From Cladobotryum mycophilum (lineage: Eukaryota > Ascomycota > Sordariomycetes > Hypocreales > Hypocreaceae), in assembly GCA_036429605.1 (NCBI GenBank), contig JAVFKD010000016.1:3348001-3412000 (forward strand): a stretch of 64,000 bases of DNA. The letters run 5' to 3'. Under the pieces are notes generated by a model that had not been told where the DNA came from, did not search any database, and saw only the letters and a program-made list of their open reading frames with translations. How positions within the stretch are numbered: position 1 is the first letter of the stretch; every line of letters begins with the position of its first letter. Below, piece by piece: positions 36,336 to 47,000 of the stretch. The position numbers and the translations under genes are program-made.

Positions 36336-38493
36336 CTATGAGGCAGCCTTGGCCCATGGGTTCACGTTGAAGTTATCCCACATCCAAGAAAGAACACCAA
36401 CGACCTTCATGGAGGGAGGGGCCCAGACATTGATACCGTCAGAGTCCTCAAAGCCCGCATATCGCTGAAGTGTCTCGTGTGTCATTGCCGAGAAAGAGAA
36501 GACCTCAAAGTCCTCCACATGCAAGAAGTTGCCGCCGCTTACGACATCGCAGAACCGTTCCGGGGGCTGAGGCTCGGATCGCCAAGTTTCGCGCTTGAAC
36601 TGATAATTGTGGGAGGAAGTCTTGGTTGACTTTCGAGGAGCGCTGGAGGTGGTTTCGGTCGTCTTCTTTGTCGTCGATGTGCGGCTGCGTGATGAAGGTG
36701 AAGAGCGGCGCTTCTTTCCTCGGCGCTTCTTTTCCTTCTTTTCAGCGTTGTCATCGACGTCCTCGATGATTCGGGTGACGGTCTTGGTCTCGATATGCAG
36801 AATCCTCTTTTCATGCTCGATGATGGTGGTCCTCTTGGGGGGCTTCCGCAGTGGGTGGTGAAGCATTCTTGGCTGCAGACATCTTCCTTTACCTCCGTCA
36901 CTTCCGACACTTCCTCGATCTCAACGATTCGGCTAGTTTGGTGTACTTTCTCCTCGGGGGCAGGCAAATATCGGTTTGATTCCGGGGCGGGTGGCAAGAA
37001 ACTCTTTGTCGGATAAGCGGAACCGTTGTCTCCCTTCAAAGTCCGTGGGCGTGCAGACAGCTTGACACTCCCTACGACCCATTCATCGGTGTCCTCCTGG
37101 CCATCCTTGTCGTCTTCATTCGTAGGTTTCTTGGCCTTTGACAAGAAAAACAATCGCATGGAGCCGTCAGCCTGAAGTGACTGGAGTGGTGAGCCGGCTG
37201 TGGCGATGATCATGGGAGAGTTGAAGAAGTTGACACCATTTGGAAGGCTGAAGTTTGCGCCCGAAAACATGGACTGAAGCAGTTTCCTGGGGTTCTGGAT
37301 GTTCATAAAGGTAAGTTGTGAGTTCCCTGACATCATGTATGCCATCTGTTGTTTCCTCACCACCATCACCTTGGATGATGATGTGCGCACGGCGGCAGCG
37401 CGACCGTAAGATGATGCAGAGGATTGAGTAATTTTCTCAACACCAGAGTCGGTGGGCTCGATAGCGGCCGAGGTTTCGGCAGAGGTTTCGGCAGATTCTT
37501 CGGTATGGCAGGGCTCGACAGCCTCCTCGGTATCGTAGGACTGGTCGGATACAGAGGTGGCTGAAGTGTCCTCGGAGTGAGCAGAGCCAACGGAGCTGGC
37601 ATCATCCATCTGAGGCAGCGACTCTTGGCTGGCGAAGCGGTTATCAAGCCCCGAGCCATCGCTCGAAAGCAAGATGGTCTGGAGAGGCGCCGTCGGGAGC
37701 ACATGTGGGTCTTGCTTGATGGGATCTAAGAGCAATCGTTAGTCCCCCGCGATTGTGTAGTGTAGCCTTTGTCGCGTGACCACCTACCTTGACCTCTCTT
37801 CACAATGAACTTGGATGCTTTGAAATCTGATCCCACAGAGGTACCTTCAAGCCTATTTAAAGGTTAGTGAATAGCTTCAAGACATTTTGTTGTATGGTGG
37901 AAGCAAACACTCACAATCCCTCGACGATGTCGCCCCACGATTCCTTCTTCACGTGACGGATCGCGGCTTGGACCCGTTGGCTCAGCTGCTTGGATGACTT
38001 GACCTCTGTAAAATTCGCCAGAGGTGAATCAGGGTCGGCGATGCCTTCGGAATAGGCATTGAAGAAATCCAACGTCTTCCGTAATCTGGTCAAAAAGTAG
38101 CGTTTGGCGATGGAGGGGTATTCCTTGTCGCGAAACTGGAGAACGCATTTCTCGCCCTCATCTTCCTGCCCTAGCTTGGGAGCACGTCTCTTGACGCATA
38201 TCTACACGGGGAAGGGAAAAATTCCACAGGTCAGACAATCTGGATTGTTGAATTGATGAGCGAAGCGAGATGAGACGTTGACTTACTGAGTATGGGACGG
38301 CAAGGCTGGCTTTGGATTTTGTTGGGATGCAGGCCTTGACATACAGCCACCGCTTGGATTCTGGGGAGAGGTTTTGGTCGACATAGTCGGCCATTGCCTT
38401 ATTGTTGAGCCATGACTCTCCGCTCAATACCTTGTCGACGTGCCATGCTTGGAAATAGAAGGACCCTTCCGGGCTTCCACCTCGTCGACTCAT
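36336..38493 (-). CDS. Conserved-looking 632-aa protein, function unknown
   Basis: Five exons are proposed: start ATG 38493 (MSRRGGSPEGSFYFQAWH) and introns 38202-38286, 37853-37914, 37726-37787 and 36843-36892. All phases fit. The first three have standard donors; the last (50 nt, GTAAAG to GAAG) is weak. Alternatively no intron is present there and one extra C in the C6 run at 36837-36842 (minus strand) would also keep the frame. The N-terminal 190 residues look folded (ESWLNNKAMADYVDQNL, RYFLTRLRKTLDFFNAYSEG, QAAIRHVKKESWGDIVEGL). The middle is acidic and Ser/Thr-rich, then there is a basic KKEKKRRGKKRRSS patch that looks like a nuclear localisation signal. The C-terminus (FLHVEDFEVFSFSAMTHETL, VVGVLSWMWDNF) is again ordered. 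I recognise no family. Confidence 0.7.
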
Positions 38494-39254
38494 CGTAGGC
38501 CAATTGGGCGGCGATTGGGCTCTGAGGCAACGACCACGCAAAAAACAGAGCGCAGACGAGTCTTTGGGGCCGTCGGGGAAACGGTGTGATAATTTGTCGG
38601 CTGACCGTAGGTTTTACTTTGCGAGAGATCTGGTATCACACAACCAAGGGAGGAGAGCATCAATCCATTTTATTCCAATGTCTAGTCCGCGGCCGAGGTG
38701 CACACGTCGTTCTGCATTGCTCGCATTATTTTGCAGAGGAATTTGCCATTGTGACTGACCACTGACCACTGACCACCACTGACCACTCTGGGCCTTGACG
38801 ACGTCCAATTGCACCCCAGCCACGTAGTAAAGGCTCACGCTGCATACCGCCATTGCTGGACGTTGTTGATTGGTGCAGGGATGTGTGTCTCCATCCGTAT
38901 GGATCAACCTCCGCTGCATTGCAGCCTTACCCCGATACTTTGGCTCTAGAGGGAGCCACGACTCGCATGGCTGCGCCGGGATAGGCGGGACTGAGGTAAA
39001 TTCACAAATGAGGAACCTATCGAGAGTGCTTGCGTGTCGCTCCATCGTCATGGAGGGGCAAAGGTTGGGCTCTCCAAAGTCGCAGGCTGTTTGCATTGGC
39101 TGGAATTAATTGTCGAGGTGACCGAGGCGCCCCAATGTGGTGCACGCACTACACGCCGTGCGGCATCGCGAACGGGGGGTTTCTTTTGTGCATTCTGTGT
39201 GCGTTGCATACCCATCCATCCATTCCGAAAGAGCACATGTGCGGAGAGAGGAGA

Positions 39255-39333
39255 TGGTCTCTCTCTGTCTGTCTTTCCTCTCTCCCTCTCCCTCTCCCTC
39301 TGTCTGTCTCTCCCCTCCTCTCTCTGACTGCCA
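39255..39333 (+). repeat. CT/CCCT pyrimidine simple-sequence tract
   Basis: About 80 bp composed almost only of CTCT, CTGT and CCCTCT units. All ORFs passing through it are artefacts of the tract. Confidence 0.8.
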
Positions 39334-40490
39334 AGTGGGCATGGCCACTGCTATTGACGTATCATAAAAGACATGAGCTTATCAGTCGGCATCTCGCGTA
39401 CGCGGGTCTCATGCGCCAAACCGGGAATGTGGCGCCTTGGACATCGTTGGCCCGTCCTCTGTCTGCACTGCACTTGTAAATACATATGTAAGCACCTCCT
39501 CCCCCAGTCCTTAAGGGCCAAGTTTAATCTGTATGTCTGATGTCTGAACTTGTTTGGCGATCCGTTTGTCTTGTCCTGTCCTGCCCTGTCCTTTCGCCTT
39601 GGGTCGGGACACTCTACCGCTGGGAGAAGTCTCCACCTGCACTCCGTAGGTCCTTGTTCGGCCAACTGCCCCCATGAGTAAGCGTCCCAGATGGTGGCTC
39701 ATCAAGGGACAGCACACAAGGCACACACACCAAGGAAGAAGGAAAAAGAAAGGAAAAACTTGGATGAGTGGCGACAAGACCGTTTCCACTTTGACGAAAC
39801 TGGATCCCACCCCATCCCATCGAATGTTCAACCGAGAAAAAAAAAGGGCCCCTCGCATATTTATAGCGAATGCACTATGCAAGGGATAAGTTTTAGTCTG
39901 TTTGCTTCGCTGGTGCCAGTTGTTGTTGGAGTGAGTGGAGGAGGAGGAGGGAGGAGGGGGGACGCTTGGTCTGCTTTGGGGGAGGGGCTAAAAATCGATC
40001 ATCACCAAACGATAAGACGTGGCTGCCCCTGGTAATCCCATATTTTTGACACCTCCACTTGGTCACCTGATGACTCAGTCAAGAGAGGACTAGCAGGTCC
40101 AACTGCTCCGGACTTGTACTCAGGGAACGCCAATTAGCGTCAGGTACGTACCTTCTAAGCCACCTACGGTTAGCCTCCTCAGTCGATCCAGGGACAAGCG
40201 GCCACAAGTCTTTCGTTCCTTCTCATGTTGTTGCACCCACACAAGTACGGAGTACATTCCGTAAAGGCTTCCTGGATTCGTCCACCACCAGTATCACTTG
40301 GCGTCCACTTTCTGTGTTTGTATTAGGGCGCGCTTCAAAAGCACGATGACAATGAGTGGTAAGAATGCCTTGTTTGCTTACATAATTAATAGAAGCTACT
40401 ATTATCGATAGGCCCAGTACCGATTTCCTCAAAAAGCTGCCTTAGGGGTTGACACGTGCAAGTTCGGGATACCGGAAGAAGAATGAAAGT

Positions 40491-40506
40491 TACGGAGTAC
40501 TCCGTA
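40491..40506. promoter_or_regulatory. Perfect 16-bp palindrome TACGGAGTACTCCGTA
   Basis: A perfect inverted repeat containing CGG-N6-CCG, the form bound by Zn2Cys6 dimers. The half-site TACGGAGTA also occurs singly at 40246, 24283 and (reverse) 28792. A binding role is inference only; it lies 3' of the nearest gene. Confidence 0.45.
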
Positions 40507-41198
40507 CTTGGAAGAAAACGGGCTCGGCCGGAGTTCTTGCCTTCCCCCTTCTCAGTTACAATAGCGCAACGGGATGGCGGGCCGTTTGCCAGTTCACCAA
40601 GTAACTTAACCGCATCTGGAAAAGAAACCATCGCATGGCTACCCTACAGTCGGATGAAAGGTTGCGACCGCTTCAAACATCCTGCTGACACTGATCTCGT
40701 CGCCGAGGTAGATGCGAGCTTCATCCGGCAAAACAATGCAACCAAGTCATGTCTTGTTGTCTACAATGAGGGGGCTTAGATGGAGGTACGTTGCCCCTGT
40801 TTTAATCTCAATGCAAGGTAGTGATGTCGTGGCATGTGATTACGCGCCAGTTGGATTTGGTCTTTTACTGGCTTGGTGTGACATCAATCTACAAAGGCAA
40901 TATGTTCAAGTGTAAAGATACTGTGACTCATGTAATGGGTTAGATTGCAGATGGGTGATTTACATACAATTTCCCTAGCAATATGCTGGTGTACCTCATG
41001 GAAACTATCGAGCCATGCCTACGTTCAGCTAAGTACCACCTACCCACACCGTTGCCGGGTCTGGATCAAGCACCGAAGGGTTCTGAGTCGCACCACTAAA
41101 CTAGGATCTGGTAGCTCTCGAATGCCTTTTACCATCCATGGGGGATGTCTTTGAAAACCCAGTTAGAACTAGTGAAGAGGTCTCGCGACTTTTCATCG

Positions 41199-42860
41199 TT
41201 ATGCTCTTTTCGCAAGCGCCTGACGGTCTACATCGCCATTTGCATTAATCGGCAGCTTCTCTAGGACGAGAATCTCCTCGGGCACCATATGAAAAGGGAG
41301 TTGATCCTGTAGTGTCTCGTAGAGCTGCTGTTGAATTGATTGCCTAGCCTGCTGCAGCAGCGGCTGATTGCTGAATGTACTCTGCGGGCGGCCCTGGTGG
41401 TCAGTTGGGAACCGGAACAAGACCCTGCCCCCGCTAGATGGCCGATAACGGTGAAAGATTGCGTCTAAACCGCCACGCTGGGAGTGCTGCCTCGCCCAGC
41501 TGATCTCGATTTGATAGCCTGCTTGCTGAGAGAGGGTTACCAAGTCCAATGCTGAGAGCGCAGGGCATTTTTGGCTCTTTTTGCGGACGGATGGAAGCCA
41601 ACTGACATCACCGTCCTCTGCCCCATCGTTAAGCGAGTCGATGATGTGCCTCTCAAAGACAGTTTTGCTGTAGGGAATGTTGCTCACAGCTATGATGTTT
41701 GGAGTAGAGACCTCTAATCGACGCAAGAGGGCTTCTTGATCTAATTTGTGATCCATGAAATCGATCCACTCGTCATCCCCGACCTCATGAATCTCCTGCT
41801 GCTGCAGTCCTCCTATTTGTCTTGGATTCCTGATGTGTACAACGGCAGCATACCGATAGCAGCTCAGCTCGTTATTTGCTTTCATCTTCTTGGGGAGAAT
41901 TTCGACATGCTCAATGAGATCAGGGAACTGACTTGGCAGGTTGGTGAAAAAGGCCGGATCGATGAGCAGCTCCAACTCTGCCTGTGCCATTTCCGCCATT
42001 TCTTCTCGAATCTTTTCCTTGCTTGACTCTCCCGCCATTCTGTGGAGTGCCTTGCTGACCAAGAACTCCCCTTGAAGAGCATAGGATCGTATATCGCCAA
42101 AGAATATTGTTTGGGCGCTGCCGAGTTGAAGGATGCCTTTCACCACCTCGTATAGGTAGTCCTGACTGGGGAAGTACTGGGCGACTGAGTTGATCACGAC
42201 AATATCGGGAGAGACTGATCCTAGTAGATGAAAGTCGGTTGCTGAGCCCTGGTGCACTTGTACTTTGTTTGCAAGCTCGGAGATCGACCTTGCCTTTGCA
42301 GCAACGAAGTCGACTGCTGTTTGGGATAGCTCAAGTCCGACATAAGAACGTAGACTCTTGGCGATGCTGAAGAGGATCATTCCAGAGCCTGTTCCAAGCT
42401 CGAGAACGTTGAGAGAATCGCTGCCGTGGCAGGAAAGGATTGTTTTGATCGTATCGTCAAGCCACTCGTTCATCTCCCCTTGATCCAGCGGGCTCCCGTT
42501 GTATGCTGAAACCCAGCCAGTAAAGTCTCGCCCGATGGCTGCAGTCTGCACACTGTCGATAGAAGTGTATATGCCTCTATCAAAGACAGTCTCCCATAGC
42601 TGTACTTGCTGCGTTTCGTATTCGTTGCCGGATTTTCCAAGGCTCTCAACCTGGCTATCAACGGCATGCTTGTGTAGTGTAACAAAACCGACAATTTCGG
42701 CGTCTGGACCGTCGCGTAATACCGCGGCAGCATCTTCGACGGACTCATGGTTGCGCATGAGTTGCTCCACTTGTTCCAAATCAATCTGCCTACTTGGGGT
42801 CTGGATTTGTTCGTCCATCTGTTCCTCGTACTCCAACTGATCTTTCCAGGTGTTCACCAT
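41199..42860 (-). CDS. Free-standing NRPS fragment: adenylation C-subdomain with nested N-methyltransferase
   Basis: A 553-residue single-exon protein. It opens with a short non-homologous lead (to about residue 23), then an A8-like motif (RQIDLEQVEQLMRNHESVED). Next comes the N-methyltransferase inserted in N-methylating NRPS modules such as enniatin or cyclosporin synthetases: VQLWETVFDRGIYTSIDS, IGRDFTGWVSAYNGS, EMNEWLDDTIKTIL and the SAM motif VLELGTGSGMI (about 142-152). The end resumes the adenylation domain with A9 (LPFHMVPEEI) and A10 (LPINANGDVDRQAL), then stops without a carrier domain. The A10 Lys is replaced by Asp, and the ATP- and substrate-binding A1-A7 core is absent, so it cannot activate an amino acid. 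It can at most methylate. It is divergent from the synthase at 44100 and shares its 1.24-kb promoter region. It could be a trans-acting N-methyltransferase or a relic of a lost module. Confidence 0.88.
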   Translation of the reverse strand: MVNTWKDQLEYEEQMDEQIQTPSRQIDLEQVEQLMRNHESVEDAAAVLRDGPDAEIVGFVTLHKHAVDSQVESLGKSGNEYETQQVQLWETVFDRGIYTSIDSVQTAAIGRDFTGWVSAYNGSPLDQGEMNEWLDDTIKTILSCHGSDSLNVLELGTGSGMILFSIAKSLRSYVGLELSQTAVDFVAAKARSISELANKVQVHQGSATDFHLLGSVSPDIVVINSVAQYFPSQDYLYEVVKGILQLGSAQTIFFGDIRSYALQGEFLVSKALHRMAGESSKEKIREEMAEMAQAELELLIDPAFFTNLPSQFPDLIEHVEILPKKMKANNELSCYRYAAVVHIRNPRQIGGLQQQEIHEVGDDEWIDFMDHKLDQEALLRRLEVSTPNIIAVSNIPYSKTVFERHIIDSLNDGAEDGDVSWLPSVRKKSQKCPALSALDLVTLSQQAGYQIEISWARQHSQRGGLDAIFHRYRPSSGGRVLFRFPTDHQGRPQSTFSNQPLLQQARQSIQQQLYETLQDQLPFHMVPEEILVLEKLPINANGDVDRQALAKRA

Positions 42861-44099
42861 CGTGGGTTTTTCTGCTTCTATACCTGCCCGCTGACGAGGT
42901 TGTGCACGTTAAGTTTCTCTTCAGTAGGGATTGGTTGAGGGCACATGTGTCTGTGATCTCTGGGTCACCCAATATTGTAGGGAGGAGGCAGTGCAGGGAA
43001 GGTTGTGAATTTAATTTAGGAACGAAAATAAATGTGGTTGATTGTAAGTGATGGTAATCTGGAAATATCTTTCGAACTTCTCGGATGTCGCTCGGTTAGT
43101 CTTTTCTCTCTATTGTCTTGTTTAGACTTCATTTCCGTCGTAGTAGCTTATTCCGAGTAATATGAACATATTACCTGAATATCCACTGCCGACATTAATA
43201 TGATCTAGATTTCCTCCTTTGGAAATACCCGGACGGCACGTAGTAGTTGACGCTTCTCTAGTCCTGTGCCGAAGTCTGTGCTGTAACGTGATACCTCATA
43301 ATATGACACACGTATGGGTCCTGCATATAACCAACCAGTTTCTCCTAAGGGAAATAGCCGAATAGTAATTAGAGACAATCCGAACGCACGTGTTCGAGTT
43401 ATATCTTTTATACATACGAGTATCACCAATCGTTCAACCAACACACGTCGCTTAATAAAGTCATTGGTTCCCAGTCAGAATGTTGATGAGAGCAATCTGA
43501 ACTTGTGATAAAAAGAGCCGTAGCAAGGATTGGCAGAGATAATTTGCTTCTTTCTAAAACTGGCTATTAGAAGGAACTCGATATAGAGCTGTATCAACTA
43601 TGCGGGGTGTTATGACTATGGCTTGTATGTCTCTGAGTGCAATTGGGGAGTTGCCTCAAGAGGAGGAAGCCGAACGTTGTAGGTAATCTGTTTTCTGATT
43701 CCATATTTTACGCCTTGACCCCCTATGCAGCTCTCATCATCTTCAGTTAATCAGTCATCTCAAAAGGAAGAAGCCGAACATTAACTACCTGTATGGTATC
43801 TGAGTTGCTGTGTTTGGGTTGAGCCTTTTACGCCTTGACCCCTTATGCAGCTCTCACCGGTTGTTCAACAAGTATTATGAGAGAATAAACCCTCGTTGCG
43901 ACCGCTAGTAGCTCTATGTATATACTCGCCTGATTCCCAAGGTTCTCTACTCCTTTTGTGAGGGTATCATACTGTGTACGAACTCAAAATTACTCCTGGT
44001 GGGTTTCCCATAGTTTGAGGTTATCATCAATCGTGCTAATTGGATTAGAAGGAACAAGTACCAAAAAGGGGGTCAACCAGAAAAAAAGATAAAGCCACC
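42861..44099. promoter_or_regulatory. Bidirectional promoter region of the metabolite locus
   Basis: 1.24 kb between the divergent methyltransferase-fragment gene and the PKS-NRPS. It contains an imperfect direct duplication (separate entry) and a TATA-like ATGTATATAC at about 43916-43925, some 175 bp before the synthase ATG. The leader before ATG 44100 is A/G-rich. Shared upstream DNA would allow joint regulation; this is inference from position. Confidence 0.55.
43655..43856 (+). repeat. Imperfect direct repeat upstream of the synthase
   Basis: Two diverged copies. The left arms CTCAAGAGGAGGAAGCCGAA (from 43655) and CTCAAAAGGAAGAAGCCGAA (from 43759) are 104 bp apart. The right arms, 30 bp each with TTTTACGCCTTGACCCC and TATGCAGCTCTCA, are at 43707-43736 and 43827-43856, 120 bp apart with one mismatch. 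The spacers between arms have diverged strongly, so the two arms look selectively conserved. Confidence 0.8.
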
Positions 44100-47000
44100 A
44101 TGTCGCAGCGAGAACCTCTAGCTATCGTTGGATATGCTTATAGGGCACCTGGTGTCGGTCGAAAGGGACTCTGGGAGTTCCTGGAACAAGGGAGATCCGC
44201 GTGGTCGCGTATACCACTTGACCGTTTTAACCAAGATGTCTATCATCACCCAGATGCAGAGAAGCCTGGCTTCATCTCGTCCAAAGGAGCCCACTTTCTA
44301 CCAGACGATATATTCGCCTTTGATCCGTCCTTCTTCAAAATCAGCGCCGAGGAAGCTCGTTCCATGGATCCACAGCATCGGATTCTGCTGGAATGTGCTT
44401 TTGAGGCTGCAGAGAACGCTGGCCTCCCACTCCCTGATCTCATGGGCTCCAACACGGGCGTCTTTGCAGCTGGTGTCGAATCAGAGTATAATCTCGCAAT
44501 AGCGGAAGATATGCAAACTTCCACAAAGTACATGGCACTTGGGATTGCTCCAACCATGTTCGCCAACCGTCTATCGTATTTCTTTGGTCTTACTGGGCCG
44601 AGTATCACCGTGGACGCTGCCTGTGCTTCAAGCTCCTATGCAGTCCACCTCGCCTGCCAAAGCATTCTAGCTGGAGAATGCTCCACAGCCTTTGTCGGAG
44701 GCTCAAAACTCCTCAACGGCCCGACCCAGTGGAGTGGGCTTGATACAATGGGGTGCGTTGGCCATAACCGAACCCCTTTACCCCTTTACCATCGACAGAC
44801 GATGATCATAGGTTAACTTCATACGCAGTACATTGTCACCGGAAGGTAGGTGCTTTTCGTATGACACCAGGGCATCGGGGTTTGGAAAAGGAGAAGGGGC
44901 TGCCTGTATAATCATCAAGCGACTATCGGACGCACTCGCTTGCGGAGATGCAGTCCGAGCCATTATTAGCAATACCGCCTGTAACCATTCAGGGCGCACA
45001 CAAGGAATCTCGATGCCATCGCGTGCTGGTCAAGAGGAGCTTCTGCTTAGATTGCACCGCGGCGTTGGAGTGGAACCCAGCGAAACTTCATTTGTGGAAG
45101 TAAGTTCATGCTTATTTATCTCTGAAGCTATCCTTGCTAAACTTCTGATTAGGGTCATGGAACTGGAACGCCGGTTGGGTAAGTGTTTGATGACATGGGA
45201 CGCCGCGCCCCTGAATCCATATGCTAAACTGTTATGTAGGGACCCAATTGATGCTAGCGCCATTTCATCAGTGGTTGCAAGTCATAGATCTCCGTCCGAT
45301 CCATTGCATATCGGATCAGTGAAGTCAAATCTAGGGTCAGTTCTCTCCTAGTATCTGCTTTATACACACTCGGACGCTGATAGCATGCATGTAGCCATCT
45401 CGAAGGTGCCAGTGGCCTGATCTCGATCATCAAATGCATCATGATGCTGGAGCATGGAGTCATGCTCCCCAATGCGGACTTCACGGAGTTGAACCCTAAG
45501 ATTGAGGGTCGTGATCGATTGAGGGTACTGACCAAGTCGGCACCGTGGCCGTCTGGCACATTGAAAAGAGTCTGTGTTAGCAATTTCGGTTCGTCTACCC
45601 CGACTAGGAAGTAATATCTCCTGTTTTTGCTGACAAAAGAAAGGTTTTGGTGGCAGCAATGCGGCAATACTACTCGAAGAGGCGCCAAAGACTTGTCCTC
45701 AGGGGGACTGCGATAAGGTCAATAATAGTGGCGTTCACCATAGTATCGACAGCGTTCAGTCTAACAAGGCAATTGAAAATGGACCTGTTATGACGGTAGT
45801 AGATGAAGAAGACAAGGCAATGCAAAGTCCTCACGCAAGTGATGTGGAGCACTTGCTCGTCTTCTCTGCACAATCTATGAACAGTCTCGAGGCATATATA
45901 TCTTCTTTCGTGGGATACCTGGAAGAGAGTCCAACGTCCTTTGAGTCAATCAAAGACCTGGCCTTCACACTTGGGCAGCGAAGAACACATTTTGCTCACC
46001 GCGTCTCCCTAACGGCAAACTCTACACTGTCCCTAAAGAGTCAGTTGCAATCAATGTCCAAGATTACAAAATCCGGAAAGACAAAAGACCCTGTCGTCGC
46101 ATTCACCTTTACCGGACAGGGAGCGCAGTACTTCTAGATGTCTGCCGGCCTCCGAAGATATAGCGAATTTGCGAAAAAATTCTCGCTGCTGAAGAATCTC
46201 TCTTGGAACTTGGGGCTACATGGTCTCTGTCCGAAGAGCTTGATAAGCATGAGCATGAGTCTCGCATTAATGATGCTGAGATCAGTCAGCCTGCCTGTAC
46301 TGCCATCCAGCTTGCACTTGTCGTTCTACTTCAATCATGGGGTGTGTTTCCAGCAGTGGTACTCGGCCATTCTAGCGGCGAGATAGCTGCAGCATTTGCT
46401 GCAGGTCTTGTCTCTTTCAAGGCCGCAATTGCGATTGCTTACTTCAGGGGTATTGCTGCCAGTAAAATACTCAAGGATACTCAGGTTCAGGGAGCCATGC
46501 TAGTTGTTGGGATAAGTGCAGAGGAAGCACAAAAGCTCTTTGATGTCGCGAAGGGGTATGCAGTTGTTGCAGCTGTCAATAGTCCGGACAGTGTGACCAT
46601 CTCTGGTGACGTGGATGCCATCCAACATATTCAAGATCAGGCAGAGAAGCAGGGCCTCTTCGTTAGGAGACTGAGAGTCGGGGTGGCATATCACTCCCGC
46701 CACATGGAACGAGTAGCAGACTCATACCTAGCATCCATACAACCCTTTTGCTCCTCTGACTTGGCGTCATCAGATGAGCAATCAGCAAAATCATGGTTCA
46801 TATCCTCGGTCACCGGGCAAAGAGAATCCGCAGATACGGTTCATGCAACATACTGGGTCAAGAATCTACTCCAACCCGTTCAATATCTCAAGGCCGTGGA
46901 AGCACTGTTCTCGGACAGTGGTAACATTGAAGACGAGGCCAGAGTGCCAAACATCATCGTCGAGGTCGGTCCGCACTCAGCGTTACAAAGCCCTACGAAG

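Larger units (their letters stand above)
38494..41198. other. 2.7-kb gene-poor stretch flanking the metabolite locus
   Basis: Lies between the start of the 632-aa gene and the stop of the methyltransferase fragment gene. It holds an ACTGACC repeat (38752-38787), a CT-rich simple tract (39255-39333), and copies of the TACGGAGTA motif at 40246-40254 and 40491-40506. ORFs here are low-complexity or overlapping and none shows a family. No transporter, regulator or tailoring enzyme for the neighbouring synthase is found in it. Confidence 0.55.

Noticed and set aside
38752..38787. ACTGACC tandem repeat as a possible CRISPR-like or regulatory array
   Set aside because: Only about four short irregular units without spacers; ordinary slippage repeat in a eukaryotic genome.
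46135..46179. An extra intron removing the TAG and frameshift in the AT domain
   Set aside because: The only GT near the conserved GAQYF codons gives introns of 10-30 nt; no GT-AG pair of normal size restores the frame.
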